From: Sphacelaria rigidula
Lineage: Eukaryota > Phaeophyceae > Sphacelariales
Assembly (NCBI GenBank): GCA_964200075.2
Contig: CAXNAA020000543.1
Location: forward strand, 1 to 20,362
Direction of reading: 5' to 3'
Length of the DNA: 20,362 nt
Part shown: positions 14,901 to 20,362 of the stretch, piece after piece
Layout of the letters: the number at the start of each line of letters is the position of its first letter
Numbering within the stretch: position 1 is the stretch's first letter
Made by a program: the position numbers and the translations under genes
The notes under the pieces: generated by a model
Database searches by the model: none
Told to the model about the DNA's origin: nothing
The model's input: the letters and a program-made list of their open reading frames with translations, nothing else

Positions 14901-17574
14901 TCTAGTATGAAACGCCCACGCGGACATGAACAGCTCGCCTTTCGGAGGGTGGTCGTCCTACGGCACATTTTTCTTTGCGGGTCGCACGATTGGCGGGGTC
15001 TGCGGTGAGTGAAAACGGCGTATTGTGCTCGATGACGCGGGCGCTGATATTCCTCACCTCGTCGCTGGTGGTGCTGCAGGTTTCGCTTGGAATCGCTAGC
15101 TCGCACCACGACGTGGCGACGGAGCAAGCCAAGGCGGCGGGTGCAGTAACACGCAAGCAGATAAGGTGAGAACCTACGTCGTGATGGCAGACATATCTAT
15201 CTGGAGCGACGACAGGGTGAACATATAAGACCAATTGGGGATTGGGGCTCGATGCGTGCATTGCGCCCACGAAGTGCATATGCTTTGCCGAGTTGCTCAT
15301 GTGGTGGTCAAAACTCCCAGTGCGCTTATCGCTGAAGCCGATCGGACTCTACCGCATCGAATGTGCTGCGTTGTCAGTTAGCTTGACTTGACACTTGACC
15401 CCACCGACCAAGGCGCGCCCTGTTTTTTCTTGCTCGTTCCATCGCGTTTCCGCTGGTAACTCGCTTGCAGCAAGGAGAGAACATTTGGCGAACTACACCG
15501 ACCCCAGGACCTACTTGCCAAGTGCAGGGAAATTTGCGATTCTCTCGCCGCAGGTGAGCAAGCTCAAAACGTATGTATCACGACTTATTATTCAAGCGTC
15601 ACATCAATGGTTGAGTGCCACTTCTTTCACATTATATATTAATATGTGCGATACATAGCTTGTTCAATATAAAGCTCATATTAGTCGTCCGTGACGGATT
15701 TTGCGATGACACGCTTTTGCCGGCGCTCCCGTGGTCCTTCATTACAATAATTACATCAATGGCCAGTTACGGTGGAGCGTTCACAGTATAAATCCGCCAG
15801 ATCAGATACGATCTTTTCGAGCAGAATCTGGTTGTAACAGTCTTTTCGTGAGATTGAGAGTAGATTCTGCGATTGAGTTTGAGAAGCGGTCAATCCATGA
15901 AAAAGTTGTTGCAGTTCCGAAATGACTCCGCGCCGATACGCTTTCTGCCGTAGCTTGCCACTGAAGCCTTCGATATCCCTGAGTAGGATATGGACGTGTA
16001 GCCGTAAGCACGCGCTAGTGTTACAAGCAGAGAAAATCACGCACAGGGTGAAAATTTGGCAAGGTTGAAGCGAATACTGAAATCCGCTCTCAATCAGCGC
16101 TCAACTCTCAATCTCACGAAACGTTGAAAATGTAAGGGTGCGAGTAGACAAGGAATTTTAAAGAGGATCGACATGCTGCGGGAGTGCTAAACTCAATCTC
16201 GATAACAAGAAATCAGGCAGGTAGCGGAGGAGAAATGGCTGGATCCCTGTACGGACTCGCCCTGAGGAAGGGTAGATATTTGAAACATGACGGAAGACAA
16301 GAGAAGATGATGACAAAAGGTCTTTGTTGGGGTTTTGTTTTCGTTTTTCCCCCCCCAACAGACACGGTGTTGACCGACAGTGTCCGGGCTCCAGGTTATG
16401 CTTTTGCCAAAATGCTGACAGTCATAAACAGCCTGTAATGTCGAACTTGCGCTCTCGTGTATAAATTCTCGTTTCAGAAATGGAGACGAAGACACTGGAG
16501 GCGAAGACGGTGGGATTGAAGATAAAGACCATCAAGTTCGATGTTCGCACGCAGGATCACACCGGCCAGGTCTACGTCCGTACAGCCGATGAGCTGTACG
16601 CCATAGCGTCCACCCTCCTCCAGCGTGAGATTCGGGGAGCATCCGAACGCGGGGGTGCGCTCCGCCTGAGGCTGATGGGTGTCAAGGCTTCGAGTTTTCG
16701 GGGGCAGGTGGGCGTCGCCTTGCTCCCGGGGCAGTCAACACTGGACGGCTTTTTGAACTCTCGGTCGTGTAGAAGTGAGGCGGAGCGTTCGGGAGGGACG
16801 GTAGGTGTGGAGATTGCGACGAATAATGTGGACACAGCGCGTGTGGTGTCAGCAGCAACGGCGGCGGCGGCGACGGCAGCGGCGACCGTTGCGGTGGTAC
16901 AGGAAGGGACCGGAAAGGCAGCAACGGGCGCAGCCTTTCCGTTCAAGGCTCGCGGAGGGGGTACCTTGAAAGTGGAGAACGACTGCGCCTTGGATCTTGT
17001 ACGCGGGGAGGACCTTGATTCATTTGACGAGATTGCAACCCCTTGTAGTAGAGTGGGTAGCTCTAGATGTTCTTGTAAGGTTGCCCGGGGCGGCGGCGCC
17101 TGCTGTGAGGATGGTGCTGATGGCAGTACCCATGAGGCCGTGGCAACGAGAAAAGCTACGCCGATTGATGATAAGGTGGCCATCTCATCTACCCTCGCGA
17201 TTGCTTCGCACTCTGATGACCCCTCGGCAGCGGCGAGGATTAGCACGACGAGAGGCCCACGGGAGACAGTGCGGTTGCTGGATGAGGGAAAGAACGCGGG
17301 TGGTGCACGTGGGTCCCTGGCAGCGGAGCCTGCTGCTGCTGTTAATTGCCCGATATGCGGTGAGCTTTTAGGCGCCGTTTCGAACGCTGCTCTCAACCGG
17401 CACGTGGACTCCTGCTTGGGCGTGTCCTCTGCACCCGAGGCTGGTCATGGGTTGGGTGGGGGTGTGAATATCGGTACTCGGCGATCGAAACCTCCTCAAA
17501 CCTCCAGAAAACGAGCCAAGGTCGAGGCGACCAGAAGCATCGAGACGTTCCTGGTTGCTAGAGGTCGAACGTAG
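2687..17574 (+). CDS. POLK: DNA polymerase kappa (Y-family translesion polymerase), 10 exons, complete
   Basis: Template-dependent DNA polymerase that extends past damaged bases in the nucleus; family Y, DinB/kappa branch. CDS is the join of 2687-2941, 10212-10346, 10752-10780, 12115-12279, 12677-13379, 13871-13966, 14299-14433, 15080-15165, 15471-15553 and 16478-17574. All introns are GT-AG and the phases close to 927 residues plus TAG. Seen in order: N-clasp with TNEKAGM (41-47); catalytic [10 protein letters not shown] (129-138, Y134 as steric gate); [10 protein letters not shown] (162-171); SLDEAYLN (218-225, D220/E221 metal ligands); [14 protein letters not shown] (416-429); NKPNGQ and the GGVGKVTEK hairpin (463-471); SKERTFGE (535-542); [13 protein letters not shown] (624-636); a CPIC...HVDSC UBZ4 finger (853-875); a C-terminal PIP-like box (914-921). 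Human Pol kappa is about 870 residues; the excess is mainly a longer acidic insert between the two palm halves and a low-complexity tail. ATG 2687 is chosen as the only in-frame ATG giving a full N-clasp without upstream extension. Very confident of the family; least sure of the exon 1/2 junction. Confidence 0.95.
3332..3553 (+). repeat. dispersed repeat with telomere-like core, copy A
   Basis: Shares long stretches with 6437-6712 (inverted) and, more weakly, 11718-11946. Common landmarks are GCTGACAG...GTGTGCTCCTCGC, then GGCGCC, GCGCACTTTG, CCCGAGGGTTCTCGGTATGC and a TTAGGG-like block (GGGTTAGGGTTAGGGG, from 3477). It ends near a CCATGGACATTCGTTACC segment that also recurs inverted at 7360-7400 and 3250-3285. 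No coding capacity; probably a non-autonomous element. Confidence 0.65.
3753..3944. repeat. cluster of AATCCGT motifs
   Basis: AATCCGT occurs at 3753, 3787, 3812, 3918 and 3938 on +, and as ACGGATT at 3772. The first pair forms a 9-bp hairpin, AATCCGTGG/CCACGGATT. Five direct and one inverted copies in 192 bp is far above chance for a 7-mer. Function unknown; could be a remnant of a subterminal repeat array of a transposon. Confidence 0.55.
4470..5107 (+). repeat. long inverted repeat, left copy (~638 bp)
   Basis: The reverse complement of 7696-8321 matches across the whole length with scattered substitutions and small indels. Landmarks are GGCAATGGCCTAGGAAA at the outer end, the CACATCGCGCGCAAGGGAGC region in the middle, and GCGATCTCGGG.CTGGTGTCAGG at the inner end. 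Stop-broken in all frames, so not obviously coding. It is either one arm of a large foldback element or one of two oppositely inserted copies of a dispersed repeat. Confidence 0.85.
5281..5539. repeat. foldback element 1 (259-bp near-perfect palindrome)
   Basis: Begins CGCTCAATTTTGGATC and ends GATCCAAAATTGAGCG, an exact terminal inverted repeat. The inversion continues almost to the centre: GAAATTTCGACACGATGGTC on the left against the complement of TCGTGTCAAAATTTCATC on the right, and GAGTTATTGG against CCAATAACTC around a short central loop. Such a structure is typical of a foldback MITE. No ORF of note. Confidence 0.8.
5622..5886. repeat. foldback element 2 (~265-bp palindrome), same family
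   Basis: Second, more diverged palindrome 82 bp after the first. It shares the ACACGATGTACAGGACGTAT arm (5656 region) and its complement near 5835-5860, plus the GTTTTCGA.GAAATTTT segment. The outer ends GTTCAACTTCAAG / GAATATTGAGC are only partly complementary. The two elements are tandem, and the spacer itself holds a weak inverted pair (AATGCGTCATTCC / GGAATAATTCAAACGCATT). Confidence 0.7.
6028..6183 (+). repeat. composite intron repeat, unit 1
   Basis: The first part (GAGACCTTGTCGGATCGCAGTG and GGATTTGAAGACG, to about 6110) recurs at 6368-6452. The second part (CAACTCGCGATGCATCGTCAG to GCGGCCCAGCC) recurs at 7406-7470. Order and spacing differ, so these are mosaic fragments of one longer dispersed repeat. 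Confidence 0.65.
6368..6452 (+). repeat. composite intron repeat, unit 2
   Basis: Direct copy of the first half of 6028-6183 (TAGACCTTGTCGGATCGCAG, GGATTTGAAGACG, TGATTTGCCGA, GATGTGTCGTAGTAG). It abuts the telomere-like repeat copy B. Confidence 0.65.
6437..6712 (-). repeat. dispersed repeat with telomere-like core, copy B
   Basis: Inverted copy of 3332-3553. Its CCCTAACCC block (6516-6550) is longer than that of copy A: CCCCTAACCCTACCTCTAAC followed by CCTAACCCCAACCC. Flanked on the right by GATTGATTGATT microsatellite. Confidence 0.65.
6720..6742 (+). repeat. (TTGA)n microsatellite
   Basis: About five and a half tandem TGAT/TTGA units. Its position at the boundary between two repeats resembles the simple-repeat tail of some non-LTR retrotransposons, but no reverse-transcriptase coding lies beside it. 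Confidence 0.8.
6780..7195 (+). repeat. polypurine tract with (CAA)n microsatellite and G-run
   Basis: About 400 bp with strong purine excess on + (AGAAAAAGAAGAGAAGGAAAG and similar), interrupted by a (CAA)n array at 6878-6943 and ending near an 11-G run (7125-7135). Within it, GATTATC...TAGCTG.TTGCAACA and GATCAGAAAAA recur at 6738 and 6977, showing two diverged direct units. The long minus-strand open frame here is a by-product of the composition. Confidence 0.75.
7360..7475 (+). repeat. composite intron repeat, unit 3
   Basis: Starts with CCATGGACATTTGTAGCCCAACGCCGGTTAAC, whose complement occurs at 3250-3285, then continues with CAACTCGCGATATATTGTCAGTTAGAACGG to GCGGCCCAGCC shared with 6115-6183. 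Confidence 0.6.
7696..8321 (-). repeat. long inverted repeat, right copy (~626 bp)
   Basis: Inverted partner of 4470-5107, separated from it by 2588 bp. Differences include loss of a short segment matching about 4686-4707 and T/A-run length changes around 8140-8165. A recent origin of one copy from the other, or of both from one source, is likely given how well they match. Confidence 0.85.
8896..8923. repeat. perfect 12-bp hairpin
   Basis: CTCAAGACGGAC and GTCCGTCTTGAG separated by GCTT. In the transcribed strand of intron 1 it would form a stable 12-bp stem with a 4-nt loop. No T-run follows and no gene ends here, so a bacterial-type terminator is not meant. Confidence 0.75.
9148..9225 (+). 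repeat. tRNA-like Pol III unit, probable SINE head
   Basis: TGGCTCAGTTCG at 9155-9166 fits the A box (TRGCNNAGYNGG, one mismatch), and GGTTCAATTCT at 9199-9209 fits the B box. The 44-nt spacing is that between tRNA positions 8 and 52. Acceptor and anticodon stems do not pair well, so this is not a working tRNA. It is followed within ~130 bp by an A-rich segment (9333-9342), as in tRNA-derived SINEs. Confidence 0.45.
9640..10095 (-). pseudogene. degenerate antisense coding remnant in intron 1
   Basis: In one minus-strand frame from about 10095 downward: [27 protein letters not shown], stop, [22 protein letters not shown], stop, [60 protein letters not shown], then [20 protein letters not shown] and LTVQFLHNC. 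The stretch is protein-like over ~150 codons, with two in-frame stops (about 10001 and 9934). I do not recognise it; a transposase or an unrelated domain are both possible. The minus frame stays open to 9386 but loses protein-like character after ~9640. Confidence 0.4.
10212..10346 (+). CDS. POLK: POLK exon 2: N-clasp second half and first catalytic Asp
   Basis: Codes residues 86-130, [16 protein letters not shown] through CMVVDM. The charged helical stretch matches the second N-clasp helix, and the final VVDM supplies the first metal-binding Asp (D129; human D107). The acceptor is AAAAAG at 10206-10211, with a poor pyrimidine tract, so a slightly different 3' splice site is possible. The donor is GTACGT at 10347. 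Phase 0 at both ends. Confidence 0.88.
10347..10751 (+). other. POLK intron 2 (405 bp)
   Basis: GTACGT...TCCTCAG. No repeat or internal gene seen. An open + frame runs through it (10121-10780) but in a different phase from exons 2 and 3. Confidence 0.85.
10752..10780 (+). CDS. POLK: POLK exon 3: 29-bp microexon with steric gate
   Basis: Codes DMFYAAVEI plus two bases of Arg140. It completes the catalytic motif begun in exon 2, giving [17 protein letters not shown] across three exons. Acceptor TCCTCAG ends at 10751; donor GTGGGC starts at 10781. Without it the Pol kappa frame and the F133-Y134 nucleotide-selecting pair are lost, so the exon is well supported despite its size. Confidence 0.9.
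10781..12114 (+). other. POLK intron 3 (1334 bp)
   Basis: GTGGGC...TTCAG. Holds a 19-T run (10943-10961), a 10-bp inverted pair GGGACTTCTC/GAGAAGTCCC (11335-11344 and 11388-11397), a (TTA)n patch near 11468 and the telomere-like repeat copy C. No gene. Confidence 0.85.
11718..11946 (+). repeat. dispersed repeat with telomere-like core, copy C
   Basis: Diverged direct relative of 3332-3553: CCCTCGCGTGCGCAAAACGCG, GTCTTCGGCG, GCCGCACTTTGCCTAAGGAA, CCCGAGGGATCTCGGTATGC and a GGGGTTGAGGTTGGGGTTAG block (11877-11896). More substituted than copies A and B, so probably an older insertion. Confidence 0.6.
12115..12279 (+). CDS. POLK: POLK exon 4: fingers domain
   Basis: Codes the remainder of residue 140 to two bases of residue 195: [14 protein letters not shown], then [19 protein letters not shown] and [13 protein letters not shown]. 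These align directly with the human fingers segment, including the Tyr and Arg of NYHAR that contact the incoming triphosphate. The acceptor is TTCAG ending at 12114; the donor GTGAGC begins at 12280. Confidence 0.93.
12280..12676 (+). other. POLK intron 4 (397 bp) with hairpin
   Basis: GTGAGC...CAACAG. Contains a perfect 9-bp stem CGTGACGCC/GGCGTCACG (12335-12343 and 12352-12360, 8-nt loop). No repeat family or gene seen. Confidence 0.85.
12677..13379 (+). CDS. POLK: POLK exon 5: palm catalytic acids and long acidic insert
   Basis: Codes residues 195-429. The start, [18 protein letters not shown], runs into SLDEAYLN with D220 and E221, the second and third carboxylates of the metal site. 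Residues ~231-398 are a low-complexity insert (Pro/Ser-rich, then Arg/Gly-rich, then an Asp/Glu run at ~354-364). Conservation returns at [15 protein letters not shown] and [14 protein letters not shown]. Human Pol kappa also has a non-conserved loop here but of about half this length. Acceptor CAACAG, donor GTGCGA. Confidence 0.93.
13380..13870 (+). other. POLK intron 5 (491 bp)
   Basis: GTGCGA...TTAAAG. No repeats shared with the rest of the window were found. A 219-codon open frame on the minus strand spans it and exon 6, but has no protein-like features. Confidence 0.8.
13871..13966 (+). CDS. POLK: POLK exon 6: palm end / thumb start
   Basis: Codes 32 residues (430-461): [12 protein letters not shown], then [19 protein letters not shown] is near-invariant in Pol kappa and follows LAK directly, which fixes the acceptor (TTAAAG, ending 13870) even though it lacks a pyrimidine tract. 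Donor GTGAAT. Phase 0 at both ends. Confidence 0.92.
13967..14298 (+). other. POLK intron 6 (332 bp)
   Basis: GTGAAT...CATCAG. Nothing beyond splice signals noticed. Confidence 0.85.
14299..14433 (+). CDS. POLK: POLK exon 7: thumb helix-hairpin-helix
   Basis: Codes residues 462-506: [18 protein letters not shown], then [35 protein letters not shown] is the DNA-backbone-binding hairpin of the thumb (human SGIGKVTEK). Acceptor ATCATCAG, donor GTACGT; phase 0 at both ends. Confidence 0.93.
14434..15079 (+). other. POLK intron 7 (646 bp), host of MITE copy 1
   Basis: GTACGT...GCTGCAG. Nearly half of it is the inserted MITE at 14574-14860. Confidence 0.85.
14574..14860 (+). mobile_element. MITE copy 1 (287 bp) with 5-bp target duplication
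   Basis: Terminal inverted repeats TTTTCGTGAGATTGAGAG at the left and the complement CTCTCAATCTCACGAAAA at the right, flanked by CATTG on both sides (14569-14573 and 14861-14865). The interior (GTGCTTACAGCTACACG, TACTCTGGGGTATTAAGGAC, TTCAGTGGCAAGCTACAACA, ATTTCGGAACTGAAA) matches copies at 15843-16121 (inverted) and 18196-18462 (direct). Non-coding; must be moved by an enzyme encoded elsewhere. Confidence 0.85.
15080..15165 (+). CDS. POLK: POLK exon 8: thumb to little-finger linker
   Basis: Codes residues 507 to two bases of 535: [10 protein letters not shown], then a short non-conserved Ala-rich stretch and [15 protein letters not shown] corresponds to human SLGLGSTHL. Acceptor GTGCTGCAG, donor GTGAGA. 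Confidence 0.9.
15166..15470 (+). other. POLK intron 8 (305 bp)
   Basis: GTGAGA...CTTGCAG. No repeat or gene seen. Confidence 0.85.
15471..15553 (+). CDS. POLK: POLK exon 9: start of little-finger (PAD) domain
   Basis: Codes the last base of S535 to one base of residue 563: [20 protein letters not shown] and ICDSLAA. The S-(K/V)-E-R-T-F entry to the polymerase-associated domain is a signature of DinB/kappa enzymes. Acceptor CTTGCAG, donor GTGAGC. Confidence 0.92.
15554..16477 (+). other. POLK intron 9 (924 bp), host of MITE copy 2
   Basis: GTGAGC...TTTCAG. Apart from the MITE, it has a C-run near 16350 and the phrase ACATCAATGG twice (15601, 15751). No gene. Confidence 0.85.
15843..16121 (-). 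mobile_element. MITE copy 2 (279 bp), inverted
   Basis: Same terminal repeats as copy 1, but the interior lies in the opposite orientation: the complement of CTTACGGCTACACGTCCATA and CTACTCAGGGATATCGAAGG is read here. The right end has lost one A (CTCACGAAA). No clear target duplication remains. Confidence 0.82.
16478..17574 (+). CDS. POLK: POLK exon 10: little finger, PIP-like boxes, UBZ4 finger, stop
   Basis: Codes residues 563-927. The little finger continues with [31 protein letters not shown] and [17 protein letters not shown]-like box QSTLDGFL lies at 648-655, at the place where human Pol kappa has QRSIIGFL. Residues ~690-845 are low complexity, including an Ala/Thr run from a GCG-rich repeat near 16858. 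The finger CPICGELLG...NRHVDSC (C853, C856, H871, C875) is a Rad18-type UBZ4, expected to bind ubiquitin; human has two, only one is seen here. A basic RKRAKVE stretch looks like a nuclear signal, and TRSIETFL (914-921) is a second PIP-like box near the C-terminus. Stop TAG at 17572-17574. Confidence 0.94.
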
Positions 17575-18195
17575 GTGTGCCGTGTGAATGTTGTGGCGTA
17601 GTCTGCGTGAGGGTAGTGAAGATTCTGCTTAGAGGAGCATAATATCTGTCATGTCTATTCGACTTCCCAGAGACGGAGGGCAACGCTCTCTGTGTGCTTA
17701 TACGTTGCTTGCGCAATTTTCAAGGTTTGGTGGACGAGAGTCAAGGCTACGTACGCAGCGTACATAATTATGATGAGGTTGCTTGGAGTTTTCTGGTGTG
17801 ACTAATGACACTGGTATATCTTAGTGGCTTCGAAGGCATGGAACGAACTGGCCGTACAGCGTTGCTACAAAGTTCTGAATTGTCAGTTCTGTCATGCAGG
17901 CGAATCGTCGCCCGCAAAACGGAAGATTGGAGTAGACGAAGTTTTTTACGCGTTATGAGAAAGTCTGACAGGGCTTACAGGGTCCACCCGCTACGGCATG
18001 AAGGTTGTACAGAAACCCTTACCCACAGCCGGGTATTTATTTCTACAAGGGAGTGGTGTAGGTTGCACGTTATAGGCCAAAAACTGTCTGAGGTTGCACG
18101 CTTAGGCCCAGATGTTTCTCATTAAGGGGCCCCTGAAGCGAAGAGTCCCAGACAGCGTTTGTGCACTCATACCGTGGCATCACTCAAAACAACGG
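17575..18195 (+). other. POLK 3' flank
   Basis: Presumed 3' UTR and downstream spacer. I see no polyadenylation signal I would commit to. A 19-bp motif (AGGTTGCACG followed by TTATAGGCC or CTTAGGCCC) is repeated directly at 18060 and 18091. The 106-codon frame at 17805-18125 lacks protein-like features. Confidence 0.5.
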
Positions 18196-18462
18196 TCTCG
18201 TGAGATTGAGAGTGGGTTTTGTCATTCGCTTCGACTTGACCAGTTTATCATTCTGTGTGTGCTTTTTTTTGCTTGTATCACTGGCGTGTACTTACGGCTG
18301 CACATCCATATCCTACTCAGGGGTATCAAGAGCTTCAGCAGCAAGCTACTGCAAGAAGCGTATTGAGATCGTGGAGGGGCATCTCGGAACTGAAACAAGT
18401 TATTTCGTTAATTGACCGCTTCTCACTCTTTATCGTATCTTCTATTCTCAATCTCAGGAAAA
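18196..18462 (+). mobile_element. MITE copy 3 (~267 bp)
   Basis: Ends CTCGTGAGATTGAGAG and CTCAATCTCAGGAAAA, slightly decayed forms of the copy 1 termini. The interior is collinear with copy 1 (GTACTTACGGCTGCACATCC, CTACTCAGGGGTATCAAGAG, CTTCAGCAGCAAGCTACTGC, CTCGGAACTGAAACAA). Lies 622 bp past the POLK stop. Confidence 0.8.
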
Positions 18463-19040
18463 CACTATTTCAAGGGTATACCCGTACCCGGGTAAGGAAA
18501 TATATTTCGTACGGATCGTACAGAACTATCGGGTACAGGTATGAGAGGTTTACATACGTCACGGGTAGTAGCCTGGAGAATACCCCGGGAATCCAAAAAA
18601 TCGTACCGTACGGAACACAACCCTGGAAATTTCTTCGCCCCGAGGAGAAAGGGGGTGGGTGTTCAACATTGCAGTGTACGGGTACTCTCGGAGCAGGATT
18701 GTACAGATATTATAGCGAATGACTTGTGTAATAATACATGATGGTAATAAGCTCTCCGGGGCGCCACCGGCCTTCGGCGACGTATACTTCACGCTCGGTT
18801 TTAGGATAGCGAAGATGAGGTATTAGTTCGTGCCAAGCAGTTAATTTGAAGAATTGCTGAGCTCCCGTATGCAGAGAAGAACGAGATGGTATGTTTCTCA
18901 GTTCCGGCACCTCCCCCTCACTTGCTCTCTACTCCTTTCGGCCGCTTCTTATAATGGACAAGAAAAAAAATCTGGAAAAGTGTCTTTTTGGAGCTTTCAC
19001 GTCGTTTTACGCCCCCAAAGAGAGCTAGGCGGAGTTTGAC
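18463..19040. other. 3' intergenic stretch before the gap
   Basis: No gene recognised. The segment 18463-18700 is rich in GTAC/CGTACG words, including the palindrome TACCCGGGTA at 18485-18494. The last ~80 bp before the gap are A/T-run rich. Confidence 0.4.
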
Positions 19041-19050
19041 NNNNNNNNNN
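19041..19050. other. assembly gap (10 N)
   Basis: Ten undetermined bases. A fixed run of ten may stand for a gap of unknown size, so distances across it are not reliable. Confidence 0.98.
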
Positions 19051-20362
19051 TACTAGTTGAGGCGGTTCGAGGACATCTTTTCGTTTTCCGGTGGCCACAT
19101 TTTTCATTTTGGCCAAACAAGAATTTTTGTCTAAGAACGGTAAAAAACAGTCAAGTCCTCAGGAAAGGTGGCCGCCTCGGGTCCGCCTAAACACGCAAAT
19201 ATATCGTCGAACAGCAACACCAAACGTTTCTGGGATTGGCATCAGGCAGTCCATGGAAAGCGGAACAGAAATCGACAAGTTACCGTTCGTACTAGAAAAC
19301 AATGCGCATGAAACGCTTTGCACGTTGAAAAACACGCATTTCATGGAGAAGAAACTCTCCGTACCCCCATTAGTGTTGTTTGCGGTTGTAAAAACTCTAC
19401 TGTCCTTCATTAATACCTGGCGGGGGGACAGGGAAGCCGTCCTCCCTCAGATCTTGAGAGTCGTTTAAATTGGGTGAATGAAGTTGAGAAAAATCAACTG
19501 CTTAGCTTTCATACCCGTTGCGAACATCGGTCGGGAGTAAGTACGGTATAGCAACGAAAGCTAGCTATGATCGGGTTTGCCTGCCGTACTACCGACAGCG
19601 TTGCGTGAAAGCCGCAAGACCTTTGCTGTCGGCGGTTGATGGCGTGCGTCTCAAATGCAACTACAAGTGCGGTTGATCGTAGAGCACTCTCGTCCCAGCT
19701 TGTAATGCATGACCTCCTCACATCGGAATAATTCTGGAAAGCTTCTCGTAGTGTACCCAGGTGTTCACGCGACCAGCGTGTGCTCCAGATTGCAGCATGG
19801 ACGGACTCCTATGCGCCACACTAGCAACAGTTAGGTCACCACCATACGTATTTTTTTTCACTCCGCATGTCAAAACGGTCTCCACAAGTGTTTGATCTCT
19901 CATCCACCCCCCCCCAACTGGCGTGTGGCAGGCTGTTCTCATCGGGCACCCAGAGGGTCAGATGTGGGTAGACTCAATGATGAATAACACCCCCCAAGTT
20001 CAAGTTGAATCTATTTGTTATGGCCGCACCCCCGCCCTTGCTGGCATGTGTGTGACATAGAACAGTAGTAGCGGTGACGGGAACATTGATCGTTTTTTCA
20101 ACATGTTTTGCAGCGCACAGAGGCGCGTCCTGTCCAAAATGAGGGGCAGAGAAAAATCGATCCTCGCATTCGTGAGCTCGACAGGCAATTGTAAGACGAG
20201 TGAGAATCTCTCCGCACATGGAAAATTGGGCACACGCTGGTAACATCGATGATGCCAGTCTCTCGAGAGTTTGGTAATCGCAGAGCGAGGACACACAAAG
20301 GACACGGGCGAGGAGCTTCCTCTCTGTCGTTACTTCTCTCTCTGGTGATATCGTCATCGACA
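19051..20362. other. 3' terminal stretch without supported gene
   Basis: Open frames of 125 codons (19091-19468, +) and 127 codons (19974-20357, -) exist, but neither shows a recognisable domain, and two minus frames compete over the latter. Contains a 10-C run near 19904. Could hold exons of a gene extending past the window, which I cannot show. Confidence 0.4.

Noticed and set aside
16572-17396. 274-codon open frame on the minus strand opposite POLK exon 10
   Set aside because: Shadow of a GC-rich coding exon; the + frame carries conserved Pol kappa motifs and the zinc finger, the minus frame none.
19974-20357. 127- and 95-codon overlapping minus frames at the window end
   Set aside because: Two frames are equally open and neither matches a family I know; may be exon sequence of a neighbouring gene, but evidence is lacking.
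1-20362. CRISPR array, bacterial operon or phage content
   Set aside because: No regularly spaced repeats with spacers, no Shine-Dalgarno-linked gene strings; the spliced gene shows the DNA is eukaryotic.

Overview
The window is nuclear DNA from an intron-rich eukaryote. It is dominated by one complete split gene on the + strand, a Y-family translesion DNA polymerase of the DinB/Pol kappa group (POLK). I read it as ten exons from 2687 to 17574. All nine introns are GT-AG, every splice phase closes, and the joined 2784-nt reading frame gives 927 residues plus stop. GT-AG introns of 0.3-7.3 kb, near-balanced base composition, Ala/Gly/Glu-rich low-complexity inserts inside a conserved enzyme and dense small non-autonomous repeats fit a brown alga (Phaeophyceae, Ectocarpus-like). 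That placement is inference; there is no marker gene to fix it.

Layout. 1-2686: upstream flank without a firm gene; it holds a frameshifted coding remnant (about 1931-2259, +) and a short minus-strand ORF with a signal-peptide-like start (1606-1836). 2687-2941: POLK exon 1. 2942-10211: a 7.27-kb first intron packed with repeats: a cluster of AATCCGT motifs, a dispersed repeat carrying telomere-like TTAGGG units (two copies, opposite orientations), two roughly 630-bp repeat copies in inverted orientation (4470-5107 and 7696-8321), two tandem 260-bp foldback elements (5281-5539, 5622-5886), a composite repeat, a polypurine/microsatellite tract, a tRNA-like Pol III promoter unit (about 9148-9225), and a degenerate antisense coding remnant (about 9640-10095). 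10212-17574: the other nine exons, including a 29-bp microexon that carries the steric-gate motif. 17575-20362: 3' flank with a third MITE copy, short direct repeats, a 10-N assembly gap (19041-19050) and no recognisable gene.

The polymerase carries the expected Pol kappa parts in order: N-clasp, catalytic DMD-FYAAVE and SLDEA motifs, thumb helix-hairpin-helix, polymerase-associated (little finger) domain, an internal PIP-like box, one Rad18-type UBZ4 zinc finger, a basic NLS-like stretch and a C-terminal PIP-like box. This suggests a protein recruited by PCNA and ubiquitin to stalled replication forks. No gene cluster or multi-gene system is visible. The parts I could not match to a known family are the repeat families lodged in and around the gene; three copies of one 270-290-bp MITE lie within 4 kb.
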